Shown here: one piece after another, positions 6,033 to 12,344 of the stretch
Layout: the number at the start of each line of letters is the position of its first letter
How positions within the stretch are numbered: the stretch's first letter is position 1
DNA from: Promethearchaeum sp.
GTDB lineage: Archaea; Asgardarchaeota; Lokiarchaeia; Sigyniarchaeales; Promethearchaeaceae
Direction: 5' to 3'
Length of the DNA stretch: 12,344 nucleotides
Assembly (NCBI GenBank): GCA_030611625.1
Contig: JAUWPK010000049.1
Span: 1 to 12,344, forward strand
Position numbers and translations under genes: made by a program
Notes under the pieces: generated by a model
Told to the model about the DNA's origin: nothing
What the model saw: only the letters and a program-made list of their open reading frames with translations
The model's database searches: none

Positions 6033-8783
6033 ATGAATCAAAAGCTCGATAAAATTTATGATCATCATACAATAGAAGAAGAATTGTATAAATGGTGGGA
6101 AAGCGAAGATTTCTTTCGCCCAGAAAAAATGAAAGAACTGGGTTTAATCAACAGTAAAAGCCCCAAATATTGCATTACTATCCCATTACCAAATGTCACA
6201 GGAATTCTTCATTTAGGTCATGCAATTACAATATCTCTTGAAGATATGATGACAAGATTCGAACGAATGAATCAAAAAGAAACTCTATATATACCCGGAA
6301 CAGATCATGCAGGGATCGCTACTCAAAATGTTGTTGAAAGGGAGTTATTAAAACAAGGAATTAGGAGAAAAGAAATTGGTCGTAAAAAATTTGTTGAAAA
6401 AGTCTGGGAATGGAAAGATCATTACCATAAACGGATTACAACACAATCAAAAAGACTAGGTATTAGTAGTGATTGGTCTCGTGAGCGATTTACTCTAGAC
6501 AAACAACTTTCACACGCAGTTCGCGAAGCATTTTATAGATTGTACCATAAAGGTTTGATCTATCGGGGAGAATATATGGTTAATTGGTGTCCCGGAAGAT
6601 GTGAATCTGCAATATCTGATCTGGAAGCAATATCTGAAGAGGAACAGGGTCATTTATGGTATATTAAGTATCCTATTACAGGAAAATATTGGAAAAAACC
6701 AAAAAATGAATGGGGTAGTGGAAAATGGGCAGAAGGTGCTACTGATTTTATTACTGTTGCAACCACAAGACCAGAAACACTTCTAGGAGATAGCGCAATT
6801 GCGACAACTTCTAAACACAAGGAATATGGTAATTTTATAGGAAAAAAGGCAGTTCTACCTGCAGTTGGAAGAAAAATACCTATAATCTCGGATCCTCATG
6901 TTGATCCAGAATTCGGGACAGGTGCGGTTAAAATAACTCCTTCCCATGATCCTAATGATTTTGAAGTTGGACAAAGACATAAATTAGAATTTATAAATAT
7001 CCTGGACGAAAAGGCAAGGATTTTACCGGAAATCTCAGATCGATATGCAAATATGGATCGTTATGAATGTAGAAAAGCTATTGTTGCGGATATTAAAAAA
7101 GAAGGCTTACTGGTTGATATTGAGTCTCATATGCATGCAATTGCTCATTGTCAAAGATGTAATACTATAATTGAACCAAGAGTTTCAATTCAATGGTTTG
7201 CTAAAACGACAGAGTTGGCTCCCGCCGCTGTTAAAAGTGTTAAAAACAAGGAAACAATAATAATTCCTAAACGAGAAGAACATAGATTTTATCTTTGGAT
7301 GGATAACATACATGATTGGTGTATTAGTCGCCAATTATGGTGGGGACATAGGATTCCGGTCTGGTATTGTAATGATTGTAATGCAGAAATTTGTCCTGAA
7401 CCAAATATTAACCACGTTAAAATTTGCCCAGAATGTGATTCCAAAAACATTGAACAAGAAGAGGATGTTTTAGACACATGGTTTTCTAGTGGTTTGTGGC
7501 CATTTTCTACATTGGGTTGGCCAAATCTAAAAAGCCCAGATTATAAAAGATTCTATCCAAATGACATGAGAGAAACGGGATATGATATTTTATTCTTTTG
7601 GGTTGCAAAAGAGTTGATGTTAGGCATTGAATTAACCGGAAAAACACCGTATAAAACAGTTTATCTACACGGAATGATTAGAGACGCAAAAGGACAGAAA
7701 ATTAGCAAGTCAATGGAAAATATTGAAGATTATGATCCATCAAAGATTATTGAAAAATTAGGAGCGGATTCGTTAAGATACGCTCTTATCTCAAATAGTG
7801 TTCCTGGACAAGATACTAATGTAGATCCAAGAAATCCTGAAGCAGCCCATCGATTCTGTAATAAAATATGGCAAGCAACGCGTTTTGTTTTAAGCAATAT
7901 CAAAGAAGATGATGAAATTAAACCATTTACAAATGAACTAAAAGAACAGTTAGCTTACTCAGATAAATGGATACTTTCACGTGTTAACAGAGTTTCAGAA
8001 AGAATTACTAAATATATGACAGAATACAACTATCTAAAAGCTTCCCGAGAGATAAAGAATTTCTTTTGGAATGAGTTTTGCGATTGGTATATAGAGATTA
8101 GTAAAATACGTTTGTATGATACTGAAAATAGTCAAAATTTAATACAAAAAACAGTCCTACTCCATGTTTTAGAAACTTCTTTGAGATTGTTGCATCCAAT
8201 AATGCCATTTATCACCGAAAAATTATGGCAATCTTTGCCCAAAAATTTCACAAAGGGTCCTTCGATAATGTTTTCACAATGGCCACAAACCGAATTGGAA
8301 TTTATCGATGAAGAAATCGAAGAGAAATTCGCAATAATATTCGATTTCATTCGCGAGATCAGAAGTATTAAGCATGATTTTGGAATTCCACTAAATACAA
8401 AAATTCCACTGCAAATTGAAACTTCCAAGAGTGATATATTCGAAATTGGAAAAAGGGAATTAATTAAACTAGCAAATCTTGATCCTGATATGATAACCAT
8501 TGCTAAGAAAATTAATCCAGATAAACAATCGGCTAAAATGGTTTTACATGGAATCTCTGCTTATATCCCATTAAAGGGGACAATTGATTTAGAACAGGAG
8601 AAAATCCGTCTTAATAAGCAAATAGAGAAAATTGATAAACAAATTTTAAAAATTAATAAGAAATTGAATAGCGATTTTTCAAAAAGAGCTCCAAAAGACT
8701 TGATTGAGAAAGAAAATGAGAAGTTGGATGGTATAAAACTCAAAAAAAAGCAACTAAAGGATCAAATATCCATTTTGGATTGA
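6033..8783 (+). CDS. valS: Valyl-tRNA synthetase, bacterial/eukaryotic type
   Basis: A 916-aa class Ia aminoacyl-tRNA synthetase that charges tRNA-Val in the cytoplasm and edits mischarged Thr. In order: Rossmann catalytic core with PNVTG and HLGH (60-63, the HIGH motif) and PGTDHAGIATQ (88-98); CP1 editing domain with TTRPET (244-249), GTGAVKITPSHDPNDFEVG (295-313); zinc-ribbon cysteines C446, C449, C465 and C468; DVLDTWFSSGLWPFSTLGWP (478-497); KISKS (556-560, the KMSKS loop); a helical anticodon-binding domain (about 640-790); and a C-terminal coiled coil (about 850-916). The GTDHAGIATQ signature and the C-terminal coiled coil are those of bacterial and eukaryotic enzymes; classical archaeal ValRS has GxDDNGLPTE-like sequence there. 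Length is normal and the gene looks intact. It is monocistronic and ends in a T-tract facing the next gene. Confidence 0.97.
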   Translation: MNQKLDKIYDHHTIEEELYKWWESEDFFRPEKMKELGLINSKSPKYCITIPLPNVTGILHLGHAITISLEDMMTRFERMNQKETLYIPGTDHAGIATQNVVERELLKQGIRRKEIGRKKFVEKVWEWKDHYHKRITTQSKRLGISSDWSRERFTLDKQLSHAVREAFYRLYHKGLIYRGEYMVNWCPGRCESAISDLEAISEEEQGHLWYIKYPITGKYWKKPKNEWGSGKWAEGATDFITVATTRPETLLGDSAIATTSKHKEYGNFIGKKAVLPAVGRKIPIISDPHVDPEFGTGAVKITPSHDPNDFEVGQRHKLEFINILDEKARILPEISDRYANMDRYECRKAIVADIKKEGLLVDIESHMHAIAHCQRCNTIIEPRVSIQWFAKTTELAPAAVKSVKNKETIIIPKREEHRFYLWMDNIHDWCISRQLWWGHRIPVWYCNDCNAEICPEPNINHVKICPECDSKNIEQEEDVLDTWFSSGLWPFSTLGWPNLKSPDYKRFYPNDMRETGYDILFFWVAKELMLGIELTGKTPYKTVYLHGMIRDAKGQKISKSMENIEDYDPSKIIEKLGADSLRYALISNSVPGQDTNVDPRNPEAAHRFCNKIWQATRFVLSNIKEDDEIKPFTNELKEQLAYSDKWILSRVNRVSERITKYMTEYNYLKASREIKNFFWNEFCDWYIEISKIRLYDTENSQNLIQKTVLLHVLETSLRLLHPIMPFITEKLWQSLPKNFTKGPSIMFSQWPQTELEFIDEEIEEKFAIIFDFIREIRSIKHDFGIPLNTKIPLQIETSKSDIFEIGKRELIKLANLDPDMITIAKKINPDKQSAKMVLHGISAYIPLKGTIDLEQEKIRLNKQIEKIDKQILKINKKLNSDFSKRAPKDLIEKENEKLDGIKLKKKQLKDQISILD

Positions 8784-8784
8784 A

Positions 8785-8811
8785 ATATTTTTCTTTTTCT
8801 TTTTCTTTTTC
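8785..8811 (+). terminator. T-rich terminator of valS
   Basis: Immediately after the TGA stop comes a pyrimidine tract with four consecutive T5 runs separated by single C. This is a typical archaeal U-tract terminator without a hairpin. It fills the whole 28-bp gap to the stop codon of the convergent gene. Confidence 0.65.
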
Positions 8812-9942
8812 CTATTTCTTGATACAATGAACCGCGTTATCATCTATTTCAATTGTTCCATCAAAAAACTGATGAAACTCTTTCGGTAGATCCTTGTAAT
8901 TAACACTATTATAAATCGATGATAAATCTACTGAATTTTTGGAATGCCAATAAAGAATGATCTCATTTTTCGCATTTGGTGTTTTTCTACAATAATCGAC
9001 CATAGCCGAAAAGGCTTTTCCCGTGTAAACTGGATCCAATTCAATATCATCATTTTTTGCGATTTCAATTGCCTCCAAACCTTCATAAGTAGATCTCCCG
9101 TATTCTCCACCAAAGAAAGTTCTATCTATTGAAAGACGCTCAAATAATCGTTTTGATACATCCGGTACTGATTTATCAAATTTTCTTAAACGTTTCAAAG
9201 TTTTACGGGTTAAATTATGCAATAATTTAGACGAATTATATTTTTCATCAACCACGCAGATTCCCATAATTTTTGTTTTCAATCCCGCCAATTCTAAACC
9301 AATAAATAAACCAATAACCATACCCATCGATCCTACAGCTACAAATAGCTTATCTGGCTCGGGAATATCCCTTTTTTTTATCTGTTCAGCTAATTCCAAT
9401 CCAGCATTTATAAATCCAATTGTTCCAACCGAATTACTTGCTCCTGCACATAAATAATAAGAAGACCAATCAAATATCAGATCTTTTACCAAATGATATA
9501 AATTACCCTTAATATCTTTTGTGTAATTAAGTTCCGCACCATAATGGTGATCACATAATAAATTTTCCTTAACATGCGGCGTTAGTGGTTGATCAACAAG
9601 ATATAATGATGTTTTTATGCCGAAATCTCTAGATAATATGGTATTTGCTAAACCATGATTAGTTCCAAGGCCTCCTACAGTCAGAATCCGTTTTTTTTTC
9701 CTTTTTTGAATATGTGGTAAAACAAATTCATATTTCCTAGGTTTATTTCCACCATATTTGGGATTTGTTAAATCATCTCTTTTTATCCAAATATTCATTC
9801 CCCCTAATATTTCACTTGATTTAACCATCTTCTCAACTGGAGTTGGAGAATTAATTAGCTTGACATGGGGAAGTGCCTTTAATTTAGGAAATTTCTTAAC
9901 CAGCGGAATTTCTTGAGTCTCTTGGTTATTATTTGAGCTCAT
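8812..9942 (-). CDS. PLP-dependent enzyme of the D-cysteine desulfhydrase / ACC deaminase family
   Basis: This 376-aa cytoplasmic protein has the fold of tryptophan-synthase-beta-type PLP enzymes. Family members deaminate D-cysteine (giving pyruvate, sulfide and ammonia) or 1-aminocyclopropane-1-carboxylate. Visible marks: IKRDDLTNPKYGGNKPRK (53-70) with the presumed Schiff-base K67; GGLGTNH (90-96) in place of the family's usual G-x-IQSNH; CAGASNSVGTIGF (165-177); DPVYTGKA (303-310). Departures: the phosphate loop, usually GSGGT or GSAGT, is GSMGM (204-208), and the C-terminal HTGG is HSKN (333-336). An N-terminal extension and a basic helical insert near 237-265 make it longer than the usual 320-340 residues. 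The fold is certain; the substrate is not, and an amino-acid lyase/deaminase of other specificity is possible. It diverges from a DUF59 gene 31 bp away and converges on valS. Confidence 0.85.
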   Translation of the reverse strand: MSSNNNQETQEIPLVKKFPKLKALPHVKLINSPTPVEKMVKSSEILGGMNIWIKRDDLTNPKYGGNKPRKYEFVLPHIQKRKKKRILTVGGLGTNHGLANTILSRDFGIKTSLYLVDQPLTPHVKENLLCDHHYGAELNYTKDIKGNLYHLVKDLIFDWSSYYLCAGASNSVGTIGFINAGLELAEQIKKRDIPEPDKLFVAVGSMGMVIGLFIGLELAGLKTKIMGICVVDEKYNSSKLLHNLTRKTLKRLRKFDKSVPDVSKRLFERLSIDRTFFGGEYGRSTYEGLEAIEIAKNDDIELDPVYTGKAFSAMVDYCRKTPNAKNEIILYWHSKNSVDLSSIYNSVNYKDLPKEFHQFFDGTIEIDDNAVHCIKK

Positions 9943-9974
9943 TTATTACTAATCTAATTTTGTACCTAATAAAA
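9942..9974. promoter_or_regulatory. Compact divergent promoter region
   Basis: Only 31 bp separate the two divergent start codons. TTTATTAC at 9942-9949 sits about 28 bp before the plus-strand ATG, and TTTTATTA (minus strand, 9967-9974) sits about 29 bp before the minus-strand ATG. If these are the TATA boxes, both mRNAs start at or next to their ATG (leaderless), and each box overlaps the start codon of the opposite gene. This is inferred from spacing only. Confidence 0.35.
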
Positions 9975-10279
9975 TGAAACCTTTTCACATAACCCTTAAA
10001 GAAATTTTAGAAAGTATGAAACATCCATTTATTGATTATTCATTGATTGATTTGGGTATACTGAAAAACATTGAGGCAGTAGGAGATAAAATTTTGGTCA
10101 AAATTGCTTGGCCATCTATAGATAGCGCGATTAAACCTTTTATCATCAGTTTGGTTACAGGATCGTTAAAAAAACTGAATAGAAAAATCGAAATTAATGA
10201 ATCAATAATGAGTGCAGAAGACAAGAAATTTTACTTGGATCTTGAAGAAAAAGATAAAAAAATAAAGGATAATAAATGA
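9974..10279 (+). CDS. MIP18/DUF59 family protein, probable Fe-S cluster assembly factor
   Basis: This 101-aa protein matches the stand-alone MIP18/DUF59 fold: an N-terminal helix (about 8-16), then a YSLIDLGILKNIEAVGDKILVKIAW strand-turn-strand region (22-46), a helix after the S-x-D-S-A turn (48-65), a strand (71-76) and a charged C-terminal helix beginning MSAEDKKFYLDLEEK (79-93). Family members (SufT, the N-terminal domain of some Mrp/ApbC proteins, eukaryotic CIA2) help mature Fe-S proteins. No cysteine is present, so the Cys found after the Pro turn in many relatives is missing; this one would not bind a cluster through it. It shares a divergent promoter region with the PLP enzyme gene and converges on the haem membrane protein gene, 17 bp away. 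Family assignment is likely; the exact partner is unknown. Confidence 0.7.
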   Translation: MKPFHITLKEILESMKHPFIDYSLIDLGILKNIEAVGDKILVKIAWPSIDSAIKPFIISLVTGSLKKLNRKIEINESIMSAEDKKFYLDLEEKDKKIKDNK

Positions 10280-10296
10280 AAAAATGGTTTTAAATC

Positions 10297-10884
10297 TCAA
10301 TCTTCAAGAGCTAAATGTATCAGGTGAAATATTATTATAAAAACGAAAAATGGGAAATTTCTATGAACTTTCATAATCCATTTTTTAAATTTCTTTGATT
10401 CTTTAAAAAGCTTAAACTTAGTAATCAACCCCGTAAACACATAAAAAGTTAATATTACTGCTGTTAGAATACCTTGAATAGTTCTTGGTAAACTTTTCCC
10501 AATCAATGATATACCATGAATAAAAAGTAAAATAAGTGCAGTTGATCCTGCAATATAATGCGTCCATTGAAGTGGTTTTCTCGTTTTCATGAAGAAGGTT
10601 TTCATGTTCTTCTTAAAAGTAACATTAGATTCCTTGGTTTCAGGCAATTTTCTTGAAAATTTATAAATGAAAAAAATAAGAGCTTTAGATACTACTACCC
10701 CAAATAAGATTATTGCGGTTAAACCAAGAGCCTTTGGTAAGTCATCTCCATCATCATCACCACCATCATCATCATCTTCTAATGAATATTGAATGTTAGC
10801 TTGTGAATTAATCGAGAAAGCAAAAACACCGAAAATAATTAAGAACCAAATAAGAACAAATTGAAATTTTGTTATACGCTTCAT
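10297..10884 (-). CDS. Small ferric-reductase-like di-haem b membrane protein
   Basis: This 195-aa membrane protein starts with a hydrophobic segment (7-24) that could be a signal peptide or first helix. A very acidic stretch follows (36-48, mostly Asp), then membrane helices at about 52-74, 107-127, 134-154 and 174-193. Histidines pair within helices: H109 and H123 (14 apart) and H174 and H187 (13 apart), with H190 in addition. The same two spacings occur in the bis-His haem sites of NOX/ferric reductase transmembrane domains, with one helix between the two haem helices as here. It has no FAD or NAD(P)H domain, so an electron partner would have to be a separate protein. A transmembrane electron-transfer role is inferred; a cytochrome b561-type or MsrQ-like protein is the alternative reading. 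It has its own strong TATA box and follows a tRNA gene. Confidence 0.6.
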   Translation of the reverse strand: MKRITKFQFVLIWFLIIFGVFAFSINSQANIQYSLEDDDDGGDDDGDDLPKALGLTAIILFGVVVSKALIFFIYKFSRKLPETKESNVTFKKNMKTFFMKTRKPLQWTHYIAGSTALILLFIHGISLIGKSLPRTIQGILTAVILTFYVFTGLITKFKLFKESKKFKKWIMKVHRNFPFFVFIIIFHLIHLALED

Positions 10885-10915
10885 TAATCTCTTCTTTAAA
10901 ATATCTTGATTACGC

Positions 10916-10923
10916 TATATAAA
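10916..10923 (-). promoter_or_regulatory. TATA box of the di-haem membrane protein gene
   Basis: On the minus strand this reads TTTATATA, a very good archaeal TATA box, centred 36 bp before the ATG. Transcription would start about ten bases before the ATG. A short dyad lies about 20 bp further upstream. Confidence 0.65.
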
Positions 10924-10942
10924 TATTTTCAGAATATTTTTT

Positions 10943-10956
10943 AAATTGAACAATTT
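10943..10956. promoter_or_regulatory. Dyad AAATTG-AA-CAATTT upstream of the TATA box
   Basis: A perfect 6-bp inverted repeat with a two-base spacer, just upstream of the TATA/BRE region of the di-haem protein gene. Its position suits an activator site. In AT-rich DNA such a short dyad may also be chance. Confidence 0.3.
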
Positions 10957-10966
10957 CAGTTACCGG

Positions 10967-10990
10967 AAAATAAAAAATTCAACTAAAAAA
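10967..10990 (-). terminator. T-tracts downstream of the tRNA-Ala gene
   Basis: Read on the minus strand, two T6 runs lie about 60-85 bases past the tRNA 3' end, before the promoter of the next gene. They are plausible U-tract terminators for the tRNA transcript; no hairpin is evident. Confidence 0.35.
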
Positions 10991-11051
10991 CAAAGAACTC
11001 ATTAAAATTTGAAATTATTTAATGCAGATCACTGATTTTAATAAGATTGAA

Positions 11052-11125
11052 TGGACCTATCGGAATTTGAATCCGAGACATCTTGGGTGCGAGCCAAGCG
11101 TTCTACCGAGCTAAACCATAGGCCC
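11052..11125 (-). tRNA. tRNA-Ala (anticodon CGC)
   Basis: A 74-base cloverleaf. The acceptor stem GGGCCTA/TAGGTCC carries a G3-U70 wobble pair, the alanine identity element. The D-arm is GTTT/GAAC with a 9-base loop containing GG. The anticodon stem CTTGG/CCAAG closes the loop CTCGCAC, giving anticodon CGC for codon GCG. The variable loop has five bases. The T-arm is TCGGA/TCCGA with loop TTCAAAT. The discriminator is A73. No CCA is encoded, so it must be added by CCA-adding enzyme. No intron is present. The gene lies 82 bp downstream of a tRNA thiolation gene on the same strand. Confidence 0.95.
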
Positions 11126-11164
11126 ATGGATTAAAGTTCTTTAAACTGGAAAAATTCTGCGAAA

Positions 11165-11173
11165 GATAAAAAA
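11165..11173 (-). promoter_or_regulatory. Possible TATA box of the tRNA-Ala gene
   Basis: TTTTTTATC on the minus strand is centred about 44 bp before the tRNA 5' end, giving a leader of roughly 18 bases. The GGTATATCC further upstream (about 11184-11192) is an alternative. The T-run may instead terminate the upstream thiolase transcript. Confidence 0.3.
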
Positions 11174-11207
11174 TTTCTTATTTTGGATATACCAATTGGA
11201 CATCTAT

Positions 11208-12212
11208 TTATATGTTATGTTTTTTCAAGGTTTCGAGCATAAATTCAGTAGTTTTACAGAAATTGCATATTTTTGAGAAAGTTGGACTACCGCAAACGGC
11301 ACAAATCCTATCTAAATGTTTTGTAGCAGAATTTGCATTTTTAATTTCTGGTTGCATAACCTTATAGTATCTCCGCAATAGGCTAATCATATTCCCTTTT
11401 CTATATTGTTCAATCTCGAGTAACGTTTTTTTAATCTTAATATTTGGTGCTTGGGCGGAGTAGGGACATTCTGTGGGCAAATGTTCGATATTGGAGAGGT
11501 ATGCATACATCGCTATCTCTTCTTCACTAACATAAAATAACGGTTTCAAACGGGATACAAGATTTTTTGTTTTTGATTCAAGAAAATAGCCAGGTTTTTT
11601 TAAGAACCCAATATCTACGTTAAAAAAATTATTTACTAAAGATGTTGCTTCATCAGTTAAATTATGACCTGTAAGAACTACGGAAAAATCATTGTCAACA
11701 GCAAATTTATTTATATGGTATCTTTTTAATAATCCGCAATATGAACACTCTCCACGAATTTGATCATCTTTTGATTTTTGTTTATTTTTCTCTATAATCT
11801 GCTTTAAATTATGAATATCATCAATGTTAAAGCCGTTTTGCAGCTTAACATCAATTTTGTAAAAAGGAACATCTAATTTATCGCATAAGGATTGCGCAAT
11901 TATTCCTGAATCTTTCGAGTAGTTCTCATCAGAAATTCCTAATTCAATATAAAGCCCGTGCAGTTCAATATTATCTGGATATAATTTGTTCATTATTGAA
12001 AGCAAAACTTGTGAATCTTTTCCACCACTTAATGCAATCAGAATCTTATTTTTACCTTCGCGACGAATAATATGAGATTTATGGACTAATTTTTGAACCC
12101 TTTTTTCAACATTTGCAAGAAAATGATCTTTGCATAAAGCTAAATTTGAATGCGGAATTCGATAGACTGCTTTACTTTTGCATTGACGATAAAATTTGCA
12201 GTATTTGACCAT
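11208..12212 (-). CDS. TtuA/NcsA family Fe-S dependent tRNA 2-thiolation enzyme
   Basis: A 334-aa cytoplasmic adenylating enzyme that replaces O2 of a tRNA uridine by sulfur (position 54 in TtuA, wobble U34 in NcsA/Ncs6). In order: N-terminal zinc finger with C5, C11, C27 and H30; PP-loop SGGKDS (62-67) for ATP; C156 and C159 in ECSYCG plus C249 in TECPYS, the three cysteines that hold a [4Fe-4S] cluster in TtuA; TGHNLTDEA (181-189); C-terminal zinc ribbon with C304, C307, C316 and C319. All metal and catalytic positions are kept, so it should be active. Family length is about 300-330 residues. Which uridine is modified cannot be told from sequence alone. It follows the acyl-CoA synthetase stop codon by 14 bp, so the two are probably co-transcribed, and a tRNA-Ala gene lies just downstream. 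Confidence 0.9.
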   Translation of the reverse strand: MVKYCKFYRQCKSKAVYRIPHSNLALCKDHFLANVEKRVQKLVHKSHIIRREGKNKILIALSGGKDSQVLLSIMNKLYPDNIELHGLYIELGISDENYSKDSGIIAQSLCDKLDVPFYKIDVKLQNGFNIDDIHNLKQIIEKNKQKSKDDQIRGECSYCGLLKRYHINKFAVDNDFSVVLTGHNLTDEATSLVNNFFNVDIGFLKKPGYFLESKTKNLVSRLKPLFYVSEEEIAMYAYLSNIEHLPTECPYSAQAPNIKIKKTLLEIEQYRKGNMISLLRRYYKVMQPEIKNANSATKHLDRICAVCGSPTFSKICNFCKTTEFMLETLKKHNI

Positions 12213-12226
12213 TTTATTGTAAAATC

Positions 12227-12344
12227 CTAATCTTTATTCTTTGAACTAATAATATGGGTTTGATATTTGAATAAATTCCGAATAACCTTTCCTGCACATT
12301 CCACAGTATCATAAACAGGAATTCCTTTTCTAACAAAATAATCC
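12227..12344 (-). CDS. C-terminal end of a probable NDP-forming acyl-CoA synthetase (partial)
   Basis: An open frame enters from the right edge and ends in TAG after 38 codons. VRKGIPVYDTVECAGKVIRN followed by LFKYQ matches the end of the CoA-binding/ligase region of ADP-forming acetyl/acyl-CoA synthetases, where a GIPVY or GIPVF segment is followed by E-x-A-x-x-V/I-x-x-L-x-x-Y. Such enzymes convert acyl-CoA, ADP and phosphate to acid, CoA and ATP in archaeal fermentation. Whether it is a separate alpha subunit or a fusion cannot be seen. The stop codon is 14 bp before the thiolase ATG, suggesting one transcript. The assignment rests on a short segment. Confidence 0.6.
   Translation of the reverse strand, partial: DYFVRKGIPVYDTVECAGKVIRNLFKYQTHIISSKNKD

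Noticed and set aside
6601..6786. 61-codon ORF inside valS in another frame
   Set aside because: Shadow of valS, whose own frame carries conserved synthetase motifs across the same bases.
8132..8500. 122-codon minus-strand ORF over the end of valS
   Set aside because: Antisense shadow of the anticodon-binding region; no independent coding signal.
11140..11145. TTTAAA as the tRNA-Ala TATA box
   Set aside because: It lies only about 17 bp from the tRNA 5' end, so the implied start would fall inside the mature tRNA.

Overview
The window reads as part of an AT-rich archaeal chromosome, most likely an Asgard (Promethearchaeota, Lokiarchaeia-like) lineage. Four things point to archaea. Good TATA-like boxes lie 36-39 bp before several start codons, with no bacterial -35/-10 pairs. 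Genes are followed by T-tracts rather than GC hairpins. The tRNA has no encoded CCA. Several protein families are common in archaea (TtuA/NcsA thiolase, NDP-forming acyl-CoA synthetase, stand-alone MIP18/DUF59 protein). The surface proteins, with sequon-rich Fn3-like repeats and a C-terminal P-G-F/TM/basic tail, suggest Asgard. That lineage assignment is inference, because there is no rRNA or ribosomal marker here.

Left part (1-6032): two large secreted, membrane-anchored proteins of 899 and 800 aa sit in tandem on the minus strand. They are clear paralogues: signal peptide, two PPC-like beta domains, six or five Fn3-like repeats, and a C-terminal anchor. The duplicated unit includes promoter and flanking DNA. 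One whole repeat distinguishes the copies, and their 3' ends are much more alike than their middles. A 535-bp spacer follows, with the promoter of the second paralogue, a dyad and a doubtful 30-codon hydrophobic ORF.

Middle (6033-10279): valyl-tRNA synthetase (valS, plus strand) is of the bacterial/eukaryotic rather than the classical archaeal type. It converges on a PLP-dependent enzyme of the D-cysteine desulfhydrase/ACC deaminase family (minus strand). That gene diverges, across only 31 bp, from a small MIP18/DUF59-type protein linked by family to Fe-S cluster assembly.

Right part (10297-12344): on the minus strand lie a small multi-pass membrane protein with the histidine spacing of ferric reductase/NOX di-haem domains, a tRNA-Ala(CGC), a TtuA/NcsA-type Fe-S tRNA 2-thiolation enzyme, and the last 38 codons of a probable NDP-forming acyl-CoA synthetase that runs off the edge.

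No CRISPR array, insertion sequence, phage gene or defence cassette is visible. The most unusual material is the paralogous surface-protein pair and the minimal di-haem membrane protein. A sulfur/Fe-S theme (desulfhydrase-like enzyme, DUF59 protein, Fe-S thiolase) is suggestive but unproven.
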